This document shows positions 36,081 to 45,578 of a stretch of DNA of 64,000 nucleotides, piece after piece; position 1 is the first letter of the stretch, and the number at the start of each line of letters is the position of its first letter. A program made the translations under genes and the position numbers. The notes below the pieces were generated by a model. It was not told where the DNA came from. It ran no database searches and saw nothing but the letters and a program-made list of their open reading frames with translations. This DNA comes from JAAXKN01 sp050259615 (GTDB lineage Bacteria; Bacteroidota; Ignavibacteria; Ignavibacteriales; SURF-24). Where the stretch lies: contig JBLNAZ010000170.1 of assembly GCA_050259615.1 (NCBI GenBank), forward strand, positions 57,751 through 121,750, read 5' to 3'.

Positions 36081-36149
36081 TCTTACCTCCTAACCAATAT
36101 CGAATAATTCCCTTTATATATATATATGGTTACAGAGGCAGGATTCGGA

Positions 36150-36188
36150 AAAATATTTGAAAAAAAATAATTTTTTTTCAAATATTTT
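36150..36188. repeat. Perfect 18-base inverted repeat, AT-only apart from one G-C pair
   Basis: AAAATATTTGAAAAAAAA (36150-36167) and its exact reverse complement (36171-36188) are separated by TAA. It lies between the stop of the KGD gene and the start of the small gene at 35805, both on the minus strand. It may act as a terminator for KGD, an operator, or a bent or cruciform element. Confidence 0.85.
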
Positions 36189-36267
36189 AATAAATGGTTA
36201 AAAAAAGGGGTGGAGAGTACAAAAAATTGTAATCCCCGACTCTTAGAAAAGTATTCATATAGAAGAA

Positions 36268-39200
36268 CTATAATGAAAAGGCCCTATCAATCAGTTCATC
36301 CTGCTCTTTTTGATGCATTTTTAAGGAACCTGAAGCCGGGCTGGCGCTTTCATTTCTTCCTGCATAGAAAAGGTTCCTGTTTTGTGAAGTTAAATCCCCG
36401 GACTTCTGGAGAATAAAGCTCCAGGCTCCCATATTTTTAGGCTCCTCCTGCGTCCAAACGATTGTGCGGGCATTTGTGTAAGAATTAATAACTGTCTTAA
36501 TTTCTTTAATTGGGAACGGGTAGAGTTCTTCCAGGCGTATGACGGCCGAATCGCTGATATTATTTTTATTTTTATAGGCGAGCAGCTCAAAATAAAGTTT
36601 TCCGCTTACCAGAAGGAGTCTTTTAACAATATTTTTATCCTGTACTGAAACGTCATCCAGAACTTTGGAGAATTTACCTGAAGTCATTTCACTGAGAACG
36701 GAGCGTGCCTCCGGCAGCCTGAGCAGGCTTTTAGGTGTAAAAATAACCAGAGGCCGGTGCAGATTATACTTTATCTGGCGGCGCAGCAGGTGAAAATTCT
36801 GTGCCGGTGTAGTCACATTGCATATAGTCATATTATCTTCTGCCGCAAGTGAAAGAAATCTTTCTATTCTTGCGCTCGAATGTTCAGGTCCCTGGCCTTC
36901 ATATCCGTGAGGCAGAAGAAGTACCAGGCGATTTGGCAGTTTCCACTTACTATAGGCACTGACCAGGAAGTTATCAATTATTACCTGTGCGCTATTGGCA
37001 AAGTCGCCAAACTGTGCCTCCCAGAGTACCAGTGATAAAGGGTCGGCTACGCTGTAGCCCAGTTCAAAGCCCAGCACTGCAGCTTCGGAAAGCAGGCTGT
37101 CAAGTGCTTCCATGGATGCCTGGTTTTGTGCCATGTGGTTTAAGAGCAGGATCTCCTCTCCGGTATTTATGTCGGATAAGATCAGGTGTCTCTGGCTGAA
37201 GGTTCCTCTGGCGCTGTCCTGGCCGCTTAAGCGGATGGGGGTTCCTTCCAGAAGAAGTGTCCCAAAAGCCAGGGCTTCAGCATATGCCCAGTCGATAGGC
37301 ATTTGCGGGTTTTTAATAAGTTCTTTTCTTTTTGTGAGCATTCTGGCCAGTTTAGGATTTGCAACAAATCCTTCGGGCAGGGTAGTTATGCCCTCCACTA
37401 CTTTAATAATCTCTTCAGAAGCTGCTGCGGTGGGTTCAATTTCTTTCTGAACATTTAACTTGTCCTCAGGAACCGCAAGTGGCAGATCTGAATAAAAATC
37501 GAAAGTATCGTTTGCTGATTTATCAAAAGACTCGTTCAGGCACTCATTTACATTTGTTCTTTTATCTATTTCTTCATCTGAAGAAATGAATTTTTCTGCA
37601 ATAAGCTTCTGTTTATAGAGTTCTTTTACAGAAGGGTGTTCCTTAATATTCCTGTACATTACAGGCTGTGTATAGGCCGGATCGTCTCCTTCGTTATGGC
37701 CATGGCGCCTGTAGCCAAAAAGATCAATTACAACGTCCTTATTGAATTTCTGCCGGTATTCATACGCCAGACGTGTAACCCATAAGGCAGCTTCAGGATC
37801 GTCGCCGTTAACGTGAAATATTGGTGCCTGCACCATTTTAGCCACGTCTGTTGCATAAATAGATGAGCGGGCCTCAGCCGGATCGGTAGTAAAGCCTATC
37901 TGGTTATTTATTATGAGGTGGATTGTGCCGCCTGTGCGGTAGCCTTTTAGCTGTGACAGGTTAATCGTTTCGGCAACAACTCCCTGACCGGCAAATGCGG
38001 CATCGCCATGGATTAAGAGGGGAATGATAACTTTGCGTTCTGTATCGCCGGCTCTTTTCTGTTTTGCCCTTACAATTCCCTCTACAACCGGGTTAACCCA
38101 TTCAAGGTGACTCGGGTTAGAGGCTACCGAGACTGTTAGTGTTTTCCCGTTAATTGCTTTTACTTCTCCTGAAGCCCCGAGGTGATACTTGACGTCGCCT
38201 GAACCCTGGACTGAATTAGGGTCGATATTACCCTCAAATTCAGTAAATATTTTCTCATAGGATTTACCGATTATATTAGCCAGTACGTTCAGGCGCCCGC
38301 GGTGTGCCATGCCCATAAAAATTTCCCGTACGCCGTCTTCGGCCGATAGGTTTATCAGGTAGTCAAGCAGCGGTATTACAGTTTCTGAGCCTTCGAGGGA
38401 GAACCTTTTATGCCCCACAAACCTTGTATGGAGGAAATGCTCAAACTCCTCGGCAATTACGAGCTGCCAGAGAATTCGTTTTTTCTCTTCGGCACTGAAT
38501 GTAAAATGGTTTCTGATAGGTTCCATTTTACTTTGCAGCCATGCTTTTTCTTCGGGATGCTGAATGTGCATGGACTCTATGCCGATCTTGTCGCAGTATG
38601 TCTGCTGCAGGATGTCTAAAATTTCCCTAAGTGTCCCGGTTTCCTTTCCGCCAAGGCCGCCTGTTATGAACTTCCTGTCATAATCCCATATTGTAAAGCC
38701 ATGGTTGGCAGGATCAAGTTCAGGGTGGTAGATTGAATTGACCCCGAGAGGGTTAAGGTTTGCAATGAGGTGGCCTCTTACTCTGTATATATTTATCAGC
38801 TGCAGTATTCCGGCCTGCTTTTCAATATTATCCATTCCGGGAATTGCCGCATAAGTCTTACCCTGAGTATCCTCCCTGTAGTTAACAGGTTTCTGCGGGA
38901 TATTGAAATCCTTAAAAATATCCTCATAAAAATTTTCCTCACCCAGCAGCAGGTCATTTATAAGTTTTAAGAACAGCCCCGATTCGGCGCCCTGGATTAC
39001 GCGGTGGTCGTAGGTGCTTGTAATATTCATAACCTTGCCTATACCGAGTTCGGCTATTGTAGAGCGGCTCATAGCCTGATATTGTGCGGGATAATCTATA
39101 ACGCCTATAGCTATAATACCGCCCTGTCCGGTCATAAGTCTGGGAATAGAGGATACGGTGCCCACGGTGCCGGGGTTTGTAAGGGAGATAGTGGTTCCCT

Positions 39201-39939
39201 GAAAGTCGGATGGTTCAATTCTGCCCGTCCGGGAGCGTTTAATTACGTCGTCGTAAGCTTTCCTGAAATCTGAAAAATTCATCTTATCGGCCCCTTTAAC
39301 GTTGGGGACAATTAATGAGCGTGTACCGTCTTTTTTCTCAATATCTATAGCCAGGCCGAAGTTAACCTCTTTTTTCTGCACCAGGTAAGGTTTTGCGTTA
39401 ACCATGGCAAAGGAATTATTCATTGAAGGGAACAGCCTGAGTGCCCTGACAATTGCATAGGCTACAATATGTGTAAACGAAATTTTCCCCTGATTGGTTT
39501 TTTGAAGAAACTGGTTAATTATTCTGCGGTTTTCTTCCAGGAGTTTAACAGATATCGTCCTCTGGCTTGTAGCAGTCGGCATGGTAAGGCTGCCCGTCAT
39601 ATTCTCAATAATTCTTGCCCCGACGCCCGTAATAAGTTGATAGTTTTCGTGTTCTCCTGAAGGGGGGGGAGATGTCTGACGGGAAGGCTCCTTTAGTGCA
39701 GGCTGCTGTTTAGGCTGTTTTAATTCCGTTTGCACCGGCTCCTGGATTGCTGTCCGAGGCTTTTTTTGCGCCGGAGATTTTTCTGCAGTTTTCAGATTAT
39801 TAAAGTAGTTCTGCCAGAATTCCGAAACGGAATTTTTATCATTCAAATAGCTGTCGTATAAATCTGCTACATACCAGAAATTTGAGCCAAACTGCTCAAA
39901 GAGAATTTCATGTCCATCGGATAAATGCTGTTCATCCAT
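36268..39939 (-). CDS. kgd: Multifunctional 2-oxoglutarate dehydrogenase/decarboxylase (KGD type, E2-E1 fusion)
   Basis: 1223 aa. The N-terminus (about 10-50, FGSNFWYVADLYDSYLNDKN) is the E1 N-terminal segment. A Pro/Lys/Gln-rich linker (about 52-95) precedes an E2 acyltransferase catalytic domain (about 105-345) containing TATSQRTISVKLLEENRR and the active-site region STYDHRVIQGAESG. From about 365 onward is the thiamine-diphosphate E1: HRGRLNVLANIIGKSYEKIF (with the MAHRGRLN motif), GDAAFAGQGVV, NNQIGFTT and the C-terminal transketolase-like part with GYEGQGPEHSSARIERFL. There is no lipoyl domain, as in mycobacterial KGD. It catalyses 2-oxoglutarate decarboxylation and succinyl transfer in the TCA cycle, or 2-hydroxy-3-oxoadipate synthesis. 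Monocistronic. Confidence 0.93.
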   Translation of the reverse strand: MDEQHLSDGHEILFEQFGSNFWYVADLYDSYLNDKNSVSEFWQNYFNNLKTAEKSPAQKKPRTAIQEPVQTELKQPKQQPALKEPSRQTSPPPSGEHENYQLITGVGARIIENMTGSLTMPTATSQRTISVKLLEENRRIINQFLQKTNQGKISFTHIVAYAIVRALRLFPSMNNSFAMVNAKPYLVQKKEVNFGLAIDIEKKDGTRSLIVPNVKGADKMNFSDFRKAYDDVIKRSRTGRIEPSDFQGTTISLTNPGTVGTVSSIPRLMTGQGGIIAIGVIDYPAQYQAMSRSTIAELGIGKVMNITSTYDHRVIQGAESGLFLKLINDLLLGEENFYEDIFKDFNIPQKPVNYREDTQGKTYAAIPGMDNIEKQAGILQLINIYRVRGHLIANLNPLGVNSIYHPELDPANHGFTIWDYDRKFITGGLGGKETGTLREILDILQQTYCDKIGIESMHIQHPEEKAWLQSKMEPIRNHFTFSAEEKKRILWQLVIAEEFEHFLHTRFVGHKRFSLEGSETVIPLLDYLINLSAEDGVREIFMGMAHRGRLNVLANIIGKSYEKIFTEFEGNIDPNSVQGSGDVKYHLGASGEVKAINGKTLTVSVASNPSHLEWVNPVVEGIVRAKQKRAGDTERKVIIPLLIHGDAAFAGQGVVAETINLSQLKGYRTGGTIHLIINNQIGFTTDPAEARSSIYATDVAKMVQAPIFHVNGDDPEAALWVTRLAYEYRQKFNKDVVIDLFGYRRHGHNEGDDPAYTQPVMYRNIKEHPSVKELYKQKLIAEKFISSDEEIDKRTNVNECLNESFDKSANDTFDFYSDLPLAVPEDKLNVQKEIEPTAAASEEIIKVVEGITTLPEGFVANPKLARMLTKRKELIKNPQMPIDWAYAEALAFGTLLLEGTPIRLSGQDSARGTFSQRHLILSDINTGEEILLLNHMAQNQASMEALDSLLSEAAVLGFELGYSVADPLSLVLWEAQFGDFANSAQVIIDNFLVSAYSKWKLPNRLVLLLPHGYEGQGPEHSSARIERFLSLAAEDNMTICNVTTPAQNFHLLRRQIKYNLHRPLVIFTPKSLLRLPEARSVLSEMTSGKFSKVLDDVSVQDKNIVKRLLLVSGKLYFELLAYKNKNNISDSAVIRLEELYPFPIKEIKTVINSYTNARTIVWTQEEPKNMGAWSFILQKSGDLTSQNRNLFYAGRNESASPASGSLKMHQKEQDELIDRAFSL

Positions 39940-40309
39940 TATGCTATACCCTCAATTATTACTTTCGTATTATGTCCCCATTATTTCAGTTTAAGAAAAT
40001 ATAGGTTCAAACTCAATCTAGCATAAAAGCCCCTTATTCAGGAATTTAAGGGTATGCAGATTTATTTGCACTATTGTTCCCTTTAAAAAGTTAGATTTTC
40101 CTTGCAAATGGTGCATAATTTTACAAAATTGCAAAATAGAATTAAATTAATAACGATAAGTGAAAGTAAAGATATGCTCTTTACAGATGTAAATACATTT
40201 TATTTCCAGAAATTAAATCCCCTCTTGCTTCGGCATTGCCCTGATTTGTAAGTCTTCAGTTCTACTTGCCCTTTTTTTAATATAGTTTTAATGACTAGGA
40301 GGAAATTAT
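39940..40309. other. 370-base divergent promoter region between kgd and glmS
   Basis: AT-rich, with no ORF or RNA gene recognised. An inverted repeat CCCTTA-N10-TAAGGG lies at 40031-40052. A strong ribosome-binding site AGGAGG precedes glmS. No glmS-ribozyme-like core was recognised. Confidence 0.5.
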
Positions 40310-42142
40310 ATGTGCGGTATAGTCGGATATATTGGCGCTAAGAATTGTATTCCTATATTACTCGGCGGGTTAAAAAGGTTAGAATACCGTGGTTATGATT
40401 CTGCTGGTGTCGGGGTTCTTTCCCAAGGTAAAGCCCTTGTTGTTAAAAGTGTAGGAAAAGTCACCGTTCTACAGGATAAATTAGAAAATCTCAGTATTAG
40501 TTCAACTATCGGTATCGGTCATACCAGGTGGGCAACTCATGGCGTTCCAAACGAAACAAATGCCCATCCGCATGTGAACAACGAAAATTCCCTGATGTTA
40601 ATTCATAATGGAATTATTGAGAACTACGCGGCTTTGAAAGAAACACTAAAACTAAGCGGTTATATTTTTAAGAGTGATACAGATACAGAAGTTTTGGCTC
40701 ACCTGATAGATAGTTTTATAAACAAAGGTTTGACTCTCTTCAACGCAGTGAGAGCTGCATTGAACGAAGTTGAAGGAACCTACGGCATTGCAGTGGTATC
40801 TGAAAATGAACCGGATAAGATTGTAGTAGCCAAAAAGGGTTCTCCGCTTGTTATAGGTATAGGCAATGATGAAAACTTCATAGCTTCGGATGTAAGCGCG
40901 CTTGTAGCGCATACCCAGCAGGTAGTATATCTTGAGGATGGGGAAGTAGTTGAAGTATATAAAGATAAATTCATCGCCAAGGATGTTTCGGACAAAGAAA
41001 TTGAAAAGAAAGTGCAGGAAATTACCCTTAAGCTCGATGAAATCAGCAAGGGCGGTTTTGCCCACTTTATGCTCAAGGAAATTATGGAGCAGCCGGAATC
41101 CATCTGCAATTCCATGCGCGGAAGGCTTGTTCTCTCTGAAGGCACTTCGAAGCTTGGGGGTATTGAGGATTTTGCGGACCGTCTGGCACAGTCCAGAAGG
41201 ATCATTATTTCCGCATGCGGCACCTCCTGGCATGCAGGTCTGGTAGGTGAGTACATGTTTGAGCAGTTTGCAGAGATACCCACAGAAGTGGAATACGCCT
41301 CGGAGTTCAGATACAGGAACCCCTTAATCTATCCTGATGATACGGTAATATTTATTTCTCAAAGCGGCGAGACGGCTGATACACTTGCCGCGTTAAAAGA
41401 ATCCAAAAGGCGGGGCGCATTATGCATAGGCGTATGTAACGTTGTAGGCAGTTCAATTGCAAGGGAAAGTCACGCAGGGGTTTACATACACGCAGGTCCC
41501 GAGATCGGAGTGGCTTCGACGAAGGCTTTCACATCGCAGCTGATTGTGCTTTCACTCATTACGCTTTTAATTGCCAGGAAGAAGCGTATGAGCCTGGTGG
41601 ACGGGCAGAATATAGTCTCTGAAATTGAGCAGATCCCTGAGAAAATTGAGCGGATACTCAAGCTTTCTGACGAGATTGAAAAAATTGCCGAAGAGTTTAA
41701 GGATTCGCAGAATTTCCTCTATTTAGGACGAGGCTATAATTTCCCCGTTGCTTTGGAAGGCGCCCTGAAGCTGAAGGAAATCTCCTATATTCATGCCGAA
41801 GGATATCCTGCGGCTGAAATGAAACATGGTCCCATTGCATTAGTTGACAAGAATATGCCTGTTGTTTTTATAGCTCCTAAGGATTCGACATACGACAAAA
41901 TCCTCAGCAACATTCAGGAGGTAAAAGCAAGGCAAGGAAGAATTATTGCAATCGCATCGGAAAGTGACGACAAGATAAACGATCTTGTGGATTATGCGAT
42001 TAAAATCCCGGACACAATAAGGATGTTAATGCCGATACTTACTGTAATACCTTTACAGATGTTGGCTTATCATATAGCAGTTAAGAAGGGGCTGAATGTT
42101 GACCAGCCCAGAAATTTAGCTAAAAGTGTTACAGTTGAATAA
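40310..42142 (+). CDS. glmS: Glucosamine-fructose-6-phosphate aminotransferase
   Basis: 610 aa, the standard length. After the initiator Met, Cys2 (MCGIVGYIG) is the N-terminal nucleophile of the glutaminase domain, with GHTRWATHG and NGIIENY. Two SIS domains follow (EYASEFRYR; SQSGETADTLAAL; the C-terminal LKLKEISYIHAEG and KSVTVE end). It makes glucosamine-6-phosphate from fructose-6-phosphate and glutamine for peptidoglycan and lipopolysaccharide. AGGAGGAAATTAT is a near-perfect ribosome-binding site. It lies 25 bases before the next cluster and may be co-transcribed. Confidence 0.97.
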   Translation: MCGIVGYIGAKNCIPILLGGLKRLEYRGYDSAGVGVLSQGKALVVKSVGKVTVLQDKLENLSISSTIGIGHTRWATHGVPNETNAHPHVNNENSLMLIHNGIIENYAALKETLKLSGYIFKSDTDTEVLAHLIDSFINKGLTLFNAVRAALNEVEGTYGIAVVSENEPDKIVVAKKGSPLVIGIGNDENFIASDVSALVAHTQQVVYLEDGEVVEVYKDKFIAKDVSDKEIEKKVQEITLKLDEISKGGFAHFMLKEIMEQPESICNSMRGRLVLSEGTSKLGGIEDFADRLAQSRRIIISACGTSWHAGLVGEYMFEQFAEIPTEVEYASEFRYRNPLIYPDDTVIFISQSGETADTLAALKESKRRGALCIGVCNVVGSSIARESHAGVYIHAGPEIGVASTKAFTSQLIVLSLITLLIARKKRMSLVDGQNIVSEIEQIPEKIERILKLSDEIEKIAEEFKDSQNFLYLGRGYNFPVALEGALKLKEISYIHAEGYPAAEMKHGPIALVDKNMPVVFIAPKDSTYDKILSNIQEVKARQGRIIAIASESDDKINDLVDYAIKIPDTIRMLMPILTVIPLQMLAYHIAVKKGLNVDQPRNLAKSVTVE

Positions 42143-42166
42143 CTATTAATAGGGAGGTTTATTTTT

Positions 42167-43486
42167 ATGGCTCGTAAAAACGTTCTCATCATGGGTGCCG
42201 CAGGGCGCGATTTCCATAACTTTAATGTTTATTTCAGGAACAATAAGGAGTACAATGTAGTTGCCTTTACAGCAACACAGATCCCTAACATTGACGGCAG
42301 AGTTTACCCAAAGGAACTGGCCGGGGAACTGTATCCTGAAGGAATTAAAATTTACGATGAATCAGAGCTGGAATGCCTGATTGATGAGCTTGAAGTTGAG
42401 GAAGTGGTTTTCTCTTATTCAGATGTTCCTTTCAATTATGTAATGACGAAGGCCTCAATAGTTAATGCCGCAGGTGCCTCTTTCAGACTCCTGGGGGCAG
42501 AAGAAACCCAGATTAAAAGCTCCAAGCCGTTAATTTCTGTTCTGGCTGTAAGAACCGGAAGCGGAAAGAGCCAGACTTCGAGAAAGGTAGTTGAAGTTTT
42601 AAGAAATGCCGGTAAAAAAGTAGTTGCCATACGCCACCCGATGCCTTACGGCGATCTTGTAAAGCAGAAGGTTCAGAGATTCGGCTCTTTAGAAGACCTG
42701 AAGCTTCATGAATGTACAATTGAGGAAATTGAAGAATATGAACCACATATTGCTTTAGGCGGCGTTATTTACGCAGGCGTAGATTACGGTGCAATTCTTG
42801 CCGAAGCTGAAAAAGAAGCTGACGTCATACTCTGGGACGGCGGCAATAACGACATATCATTCTATAAGTCTGATGTTACTTTCACTGTTGTTGATCCGCA
42901 CCGTCCGGGTCACGAAATGACTTACTATCCGGGGAACACTTCTCTCAGGATGGCTGACTGCGCAATCATAAATAAAATTGATTCAGCTGATCCGGTAAAC
43001 ATTCTGACAGTAAGAAACAATATCCGCAAGGTAAACCCGGGTGCAAAGATTATTGACGGAGCCTCACCGATATTTGTTGACAATCCTGAGCTAATAGCAG
43101 GAAAAAGGGTGCTCGTTGTTGAAGACGGTCCTACTTTGACACACGGTGAAATGGAATACGGCGCAGGAACAATTGCCGCCATGAATTTCGGAGCAAAAGA
43201 AATCGTAGATCCCAGGCCTTATACCGTAAAATCTATTACTGCAACCTATCAAAAGTATCCGAAAATTGGTATTTTACTGCCTGCGATGGGATACGGTGAT
43301 GACCAGGTAAAAGATCTTGAAGATACTATTAACAATACGGATTGCGATTCAGTGGTTATCGGTACCCCTATTGATTTAGGCAGGATACTTAAGATAAACA
43401 AACCATCAACCCGTGTACGTTATGAGCTCCAGGAAATCGGAGCAATTACAGTTGAAAGCATTCTAAAAGAAAAAGGGATTATATGA
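42167..43486 (+). CDS. COG2403-like P-loop protein (cyclic 2,3-diphosphoglycerate synthetase family)
   Basis: 439 aa, cytoplasmic. The N-terminal Rossmann-like part (about 1-120, NVLIMGAAGRDFHNFNVYFR) is followed by a P-loop domain with VRTGSGKSQTSR (128-139), whose first Gly is missing from the GxxxxGK[ST] pattern. Further on are VILWDGGNNDISF and VVDPHRPGHEMTYYPGN, then NKIDSA, a GTPase-like specificity motif. This is the family of predicted GTPases related to cyclic 2,3-diphosphoglycerate synthetase. The stop overlaps carbamate kinase by four bases. The real reaction is unknown, but stable linkage with carbamate kinase and ornithine carbamoyltransferase points to carbamoyl-phosphate metabolism. 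AGGGAGG precedes the ATG. Confidence 0.82.
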   Translation: MARKNVLIMGAAGRDFHNFNVYFRNNKEYNVVAFTATQIPNIDGRVYPKELAGELYPEGIKIYDESELECLIDELEVEEVVFSYSDVPFNYVMTKASIVNAAGASFRLLGAEETQIKSSKPLISVLAVRTGSGKSQTSRKVVEVLRNAGKKVVAIRHPMPYGDLVKQKVQRFGSLEDLKLHECTIEEIEEYEPHIALGGVIYAGVDYGAILAEAEKEADVILWDGGNNDISFYKSDVTFTVVDPHRPGHEMTYYPGNTSLRMADCAIINKIDSADPVNILTVRNNIRKVNPGAKIIDGASPIFVDNPELIAGKRVLVVEDGPTLTHGEMEYGAGTIAAMNFGAKEIVDPRPYTVKSITATYQKYPKIGILLPAMGYGDDQVKDLEDTINNTDCDSVVIGTPIDLGRILKINKPSTRVRYELQEIGAITVESILKEKGII

Positions 43487-44427
43487 GGAAACTGGCTGTT
43501 GTTGCCTTTGGAGGCAACGCGCTCCTGAGGGCTGGCCAGGTTGGAACAGCAGACGAACAGGAGCAGAATTCATATGATACCTGTAAGAATCTCATAGAAC
43601 TCATTAAAGATGGCTACGACATTGTAATTACGCATGGCAATGGTCCCCAGGTGGGCAATATTTATTTAAGGAGTGATGCGGGCTATTCCTTATACAAGAT
43701 TCCAAAGATGCCGCTGGATATCTCTGTAGCAGATTCCCAGGGGGAAATTGGCTACATGATTGAGCGCCAGATGAGGAATCTTCTTATAGAAAACAATATC
43801 GACAGGAAAGTCCTGACGGTATTAACCCAGGTATTAGTTGATAAAGACGACAGCGCTTTTGCGGTGCCTACCAAACCGGTAGGCCCTTATTATCTTAAGG
43901 AAGAGGCTGATCTGCTTGCAAAGACTAATAACTGGCTTTTTAAGGAAGATCCGAGGAAAAGGGGCTGGAGGCGTGTTGTTGCCTCCCCCAAGCCGCTCAA
44001 TATAATGAATTCTGAGCTGATTGGGGAACTTGCCAGAGAAGGACATATTGTAATTGCCGCAGGAGGCGGAGGCATACCCGTCTTTCTGGACGAGAACAAC
44101 ACTTACCGTCCCGTTGAAGATGCTGTAATCGATAAGGATCTGGCTTCAGCTCTGCTGGGATACCAGATAAAAGCTGATGCATTCTTTATACTTACAGACG
44201 TTGCAAAAGTCTGCCTTAATTTCAATAAGCCGGACCAGGTTCAGCTCGATGAATTAAAGCTTGAGGATGCAAAAAGGTACTTTGAGGCCGGAGAGTTTCC
44301 AGCTGGCAGCATGGGCCCGAAAATTATGGCTGCAATTAAATTTGTTGAATGCAGCGGAAAGGAAACAATTATTACTGAGGCCACCAGACTTACTGACCTG
44401 AACAGCGGGACTAAAATAATTCTTTAA
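43483..44427 (+). CDS. arcC: Carbamate kinase
   Basis: 314 aa amino-acid-kinase fold. It has the N-terminal AFGGNALL, the ITHGNGPQVGNI segment, AAGGGGIPVF, the DLASALLGYQIKADAFFIL region and the GSMGPKIMAAI motif near the C-terminus. It interconverts ATP, carbamate and ADP, carbamoyl phosphate, usually in the ATP-forming direction. The ATG overlaps the previous gene (ATGA), and ornithine carbamoyltransferase follows, so a carbamoyl-phosphate-to-ATP or citrulline route is likely. No arginine deiminase is encoded in the cluster. Confidence 0.94.
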   Translation: MRKLAVVAFGGNALLRAGQVGTADEQEQNSYDTCKNLIELIKDGYDIVITHGNGPQVGNIYLRSDAGYSLYKIPKMPLDISVADSQGEIGYMIERQMRNLLIENNIDRKVLTVLTQVLVDKDDSAFAVPTKPVGPYYLKEEADLLAKTNNWLFKEDPRKRGWRRVVASPKPLNIMNSELIGELAREGHIVIAAGGGGIPVFLDENNTYRPVEDAVIDKDLASALLGYQIKADAFFILTDVAKVCLNFNKPDQVQLDELKLEDAKRYFEAGEFPAGSMGPKIMAAIKFVECSGKETIITEATRLTDLNSGTKIIL

Positions 44428-44479
44428 GAGTGGCTCAATAAAAACAGATAAAATTGAAAAAGCAGTAAATGGAGAAAAA

Positions 44480-45412
44480 ATGGCAGTTAATATGAAAGGA
44501 AAAAGCCTAATTTCCATAAATGACCTTACAATTGAGGAAGTTTGGCAAATTTTTGAACTCAGTGCAACTCTCAAAATGAAACGCCTTACCGGGGAACCCC
44601 ATAGATTACTTGAAGGCAAAACCCTCGGAATGATATTTTCAAAGCCTTCAACAAGAACAAGAATTTCTTTTGAAGTCGGTATTTATGAGCTTGGCGGGAT
44701 CGGGATGTATTTCGGCCAGAACGACCTTCAGTTAAAAAAGAGTGAAAGCGTTGCCGATACAGCCAGGGTTCTCTCACGCTACTTAAGCGGTATTATGATC
44801 AGGACATTTGATCACCAGGATGTAATTGATCTGGCAACTTACGGATCGATTCCGGTAATAAACGGACTGACAGATTTATTGCACCCCTGCCAGGTTTTGA
44901 CAGACCTTTTTACAATCTATGAGAAAAAGAGGGTGTTAAAAGGACTGAAACTTGCATACATTGGCGACGGAAACAATATGGCGCACAGCCTGCTGTACGG
45001 ATGTTCAAAAGTCGGGATGAATATTGCAATTGCTTCACCTTCAGGTTATAAGCCTGTTGAACAGATCGTTAAAAATGCCGAAGCAAATGCTAAGTATATG
45101 GGCAGCAAAGTTGAAATTCTGGATGATCCTGTTGCTGCAGTGAAGGATGCCGATATCGTTTATACCGACGTATGGGCCAGCATGGGTCAGGAAAAAGAAG
45201 CCGAAGAGCGTAAAAAGATATTCCATAAGTTCCAGGTTAATCCGGGACTTGTAAAGAATGCAAAAGAAGATTACCTGTTTATGCACTGCCTGCCTGCACA
45301 TAGGGGAGATGAAGTGGTAAACGAAGTTTGTGATTCCCCGAATTCCATAATATTTGATGAGGCTGAAAACAGACTTCACGTTCAAAAAGCAATTATGGCC
45401 CTTGTGATGTAA
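44480..45412 (+). CDS. argF: Ornithine carbamoyltransferase
   Basis: 310 aa. It has the carbamoyl-phosphate motif SKPSTRTR (54-61), HPCQVLTD, DVWASMGQE (the ornithine-side loop) and the ornithine-specific HCLPAHRGDE (269-278). The HCLP motif distinguishes it from aspartate carbamoyltransferase. It converts carbamoyl phosphate and ornithine to citrulline, or the reverse for ArcB. It follows carbamate kinase by 52 bases and is closed by a terminator. Whether it is anabolic (argF) or catabolic (arcB) cannot be read from sequence; the neighbour suggests the latter is possible. Confidence 0.93.
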   Translation: MAVNMKGKSLISINDLTIEEVWQIFELSATLKMKRLTGEPHRLLEGKTLGMIFSKPSTRTRISFEVGIYELGGIGMYFGQNDLQLKKSESVADTARVLSRYLSGIMIRTFDHQDVIDLATYGSIPVINGLTDLLHPCQVLTDLFTIYEKKRVLKGLKLAYIGDGNNMAHSLLYGCSKVGMNIAIASPSGYKPVEQIVKNAEANAKYMGSKVEILDDPVAAVKDADIVYTDVWASMGQEKEAEERKKIFHKFQVNPGLVKNAKEDYLFMHCLPAHRGDEVVNEVCDSPNSIIFDEAENRLHVQKAIMALVM

Positions 45413-45439
45413 AATCCTGCGGGTCCTTTGTTTAGATGG

Positions 45440-45468
45440 ATGCCGGGTAAATACCCGGCATTTTATTT
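45440..45468 (+). terminator. Rho-independent terminator
   Basis: A ten-base-pair stem, ATGCCGGGTA with TACCCGGCAT, is followed by TTTATTTT. It closes the glmS to argF unit. Confidence 0.92.
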
Positions 45469-45578
45469 TAAAAAGAATAATTTCCATACTGATAAATTGA
45501 ATACGGGCAGGTATGTACTTTTATCTGTAATTGCTTATTTTGGTAGAAGCAATTAATTACTTTTACGGAGGAGCAGTA

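Noticed and set aside
36115..36128. Short TA dinucleotide run
   Set aside because: Only about seven units in an AT-rich promoter region; not notable on its own.
39940..40309. Possible glmS ribozyme upstream of glmS
   Set aside because: No catalytic core or pairing pattern could be traced; the inverted repeat at 40031 is short and the phylum is not known for this ribozyme.
44480..45412. Aspartate carbamoyltransferase instead of ornithine carbamoyltransferase
   Set aside because: The HCLPAHRGDE motif is specific for ornithine (or related) carbamoyltransferases.
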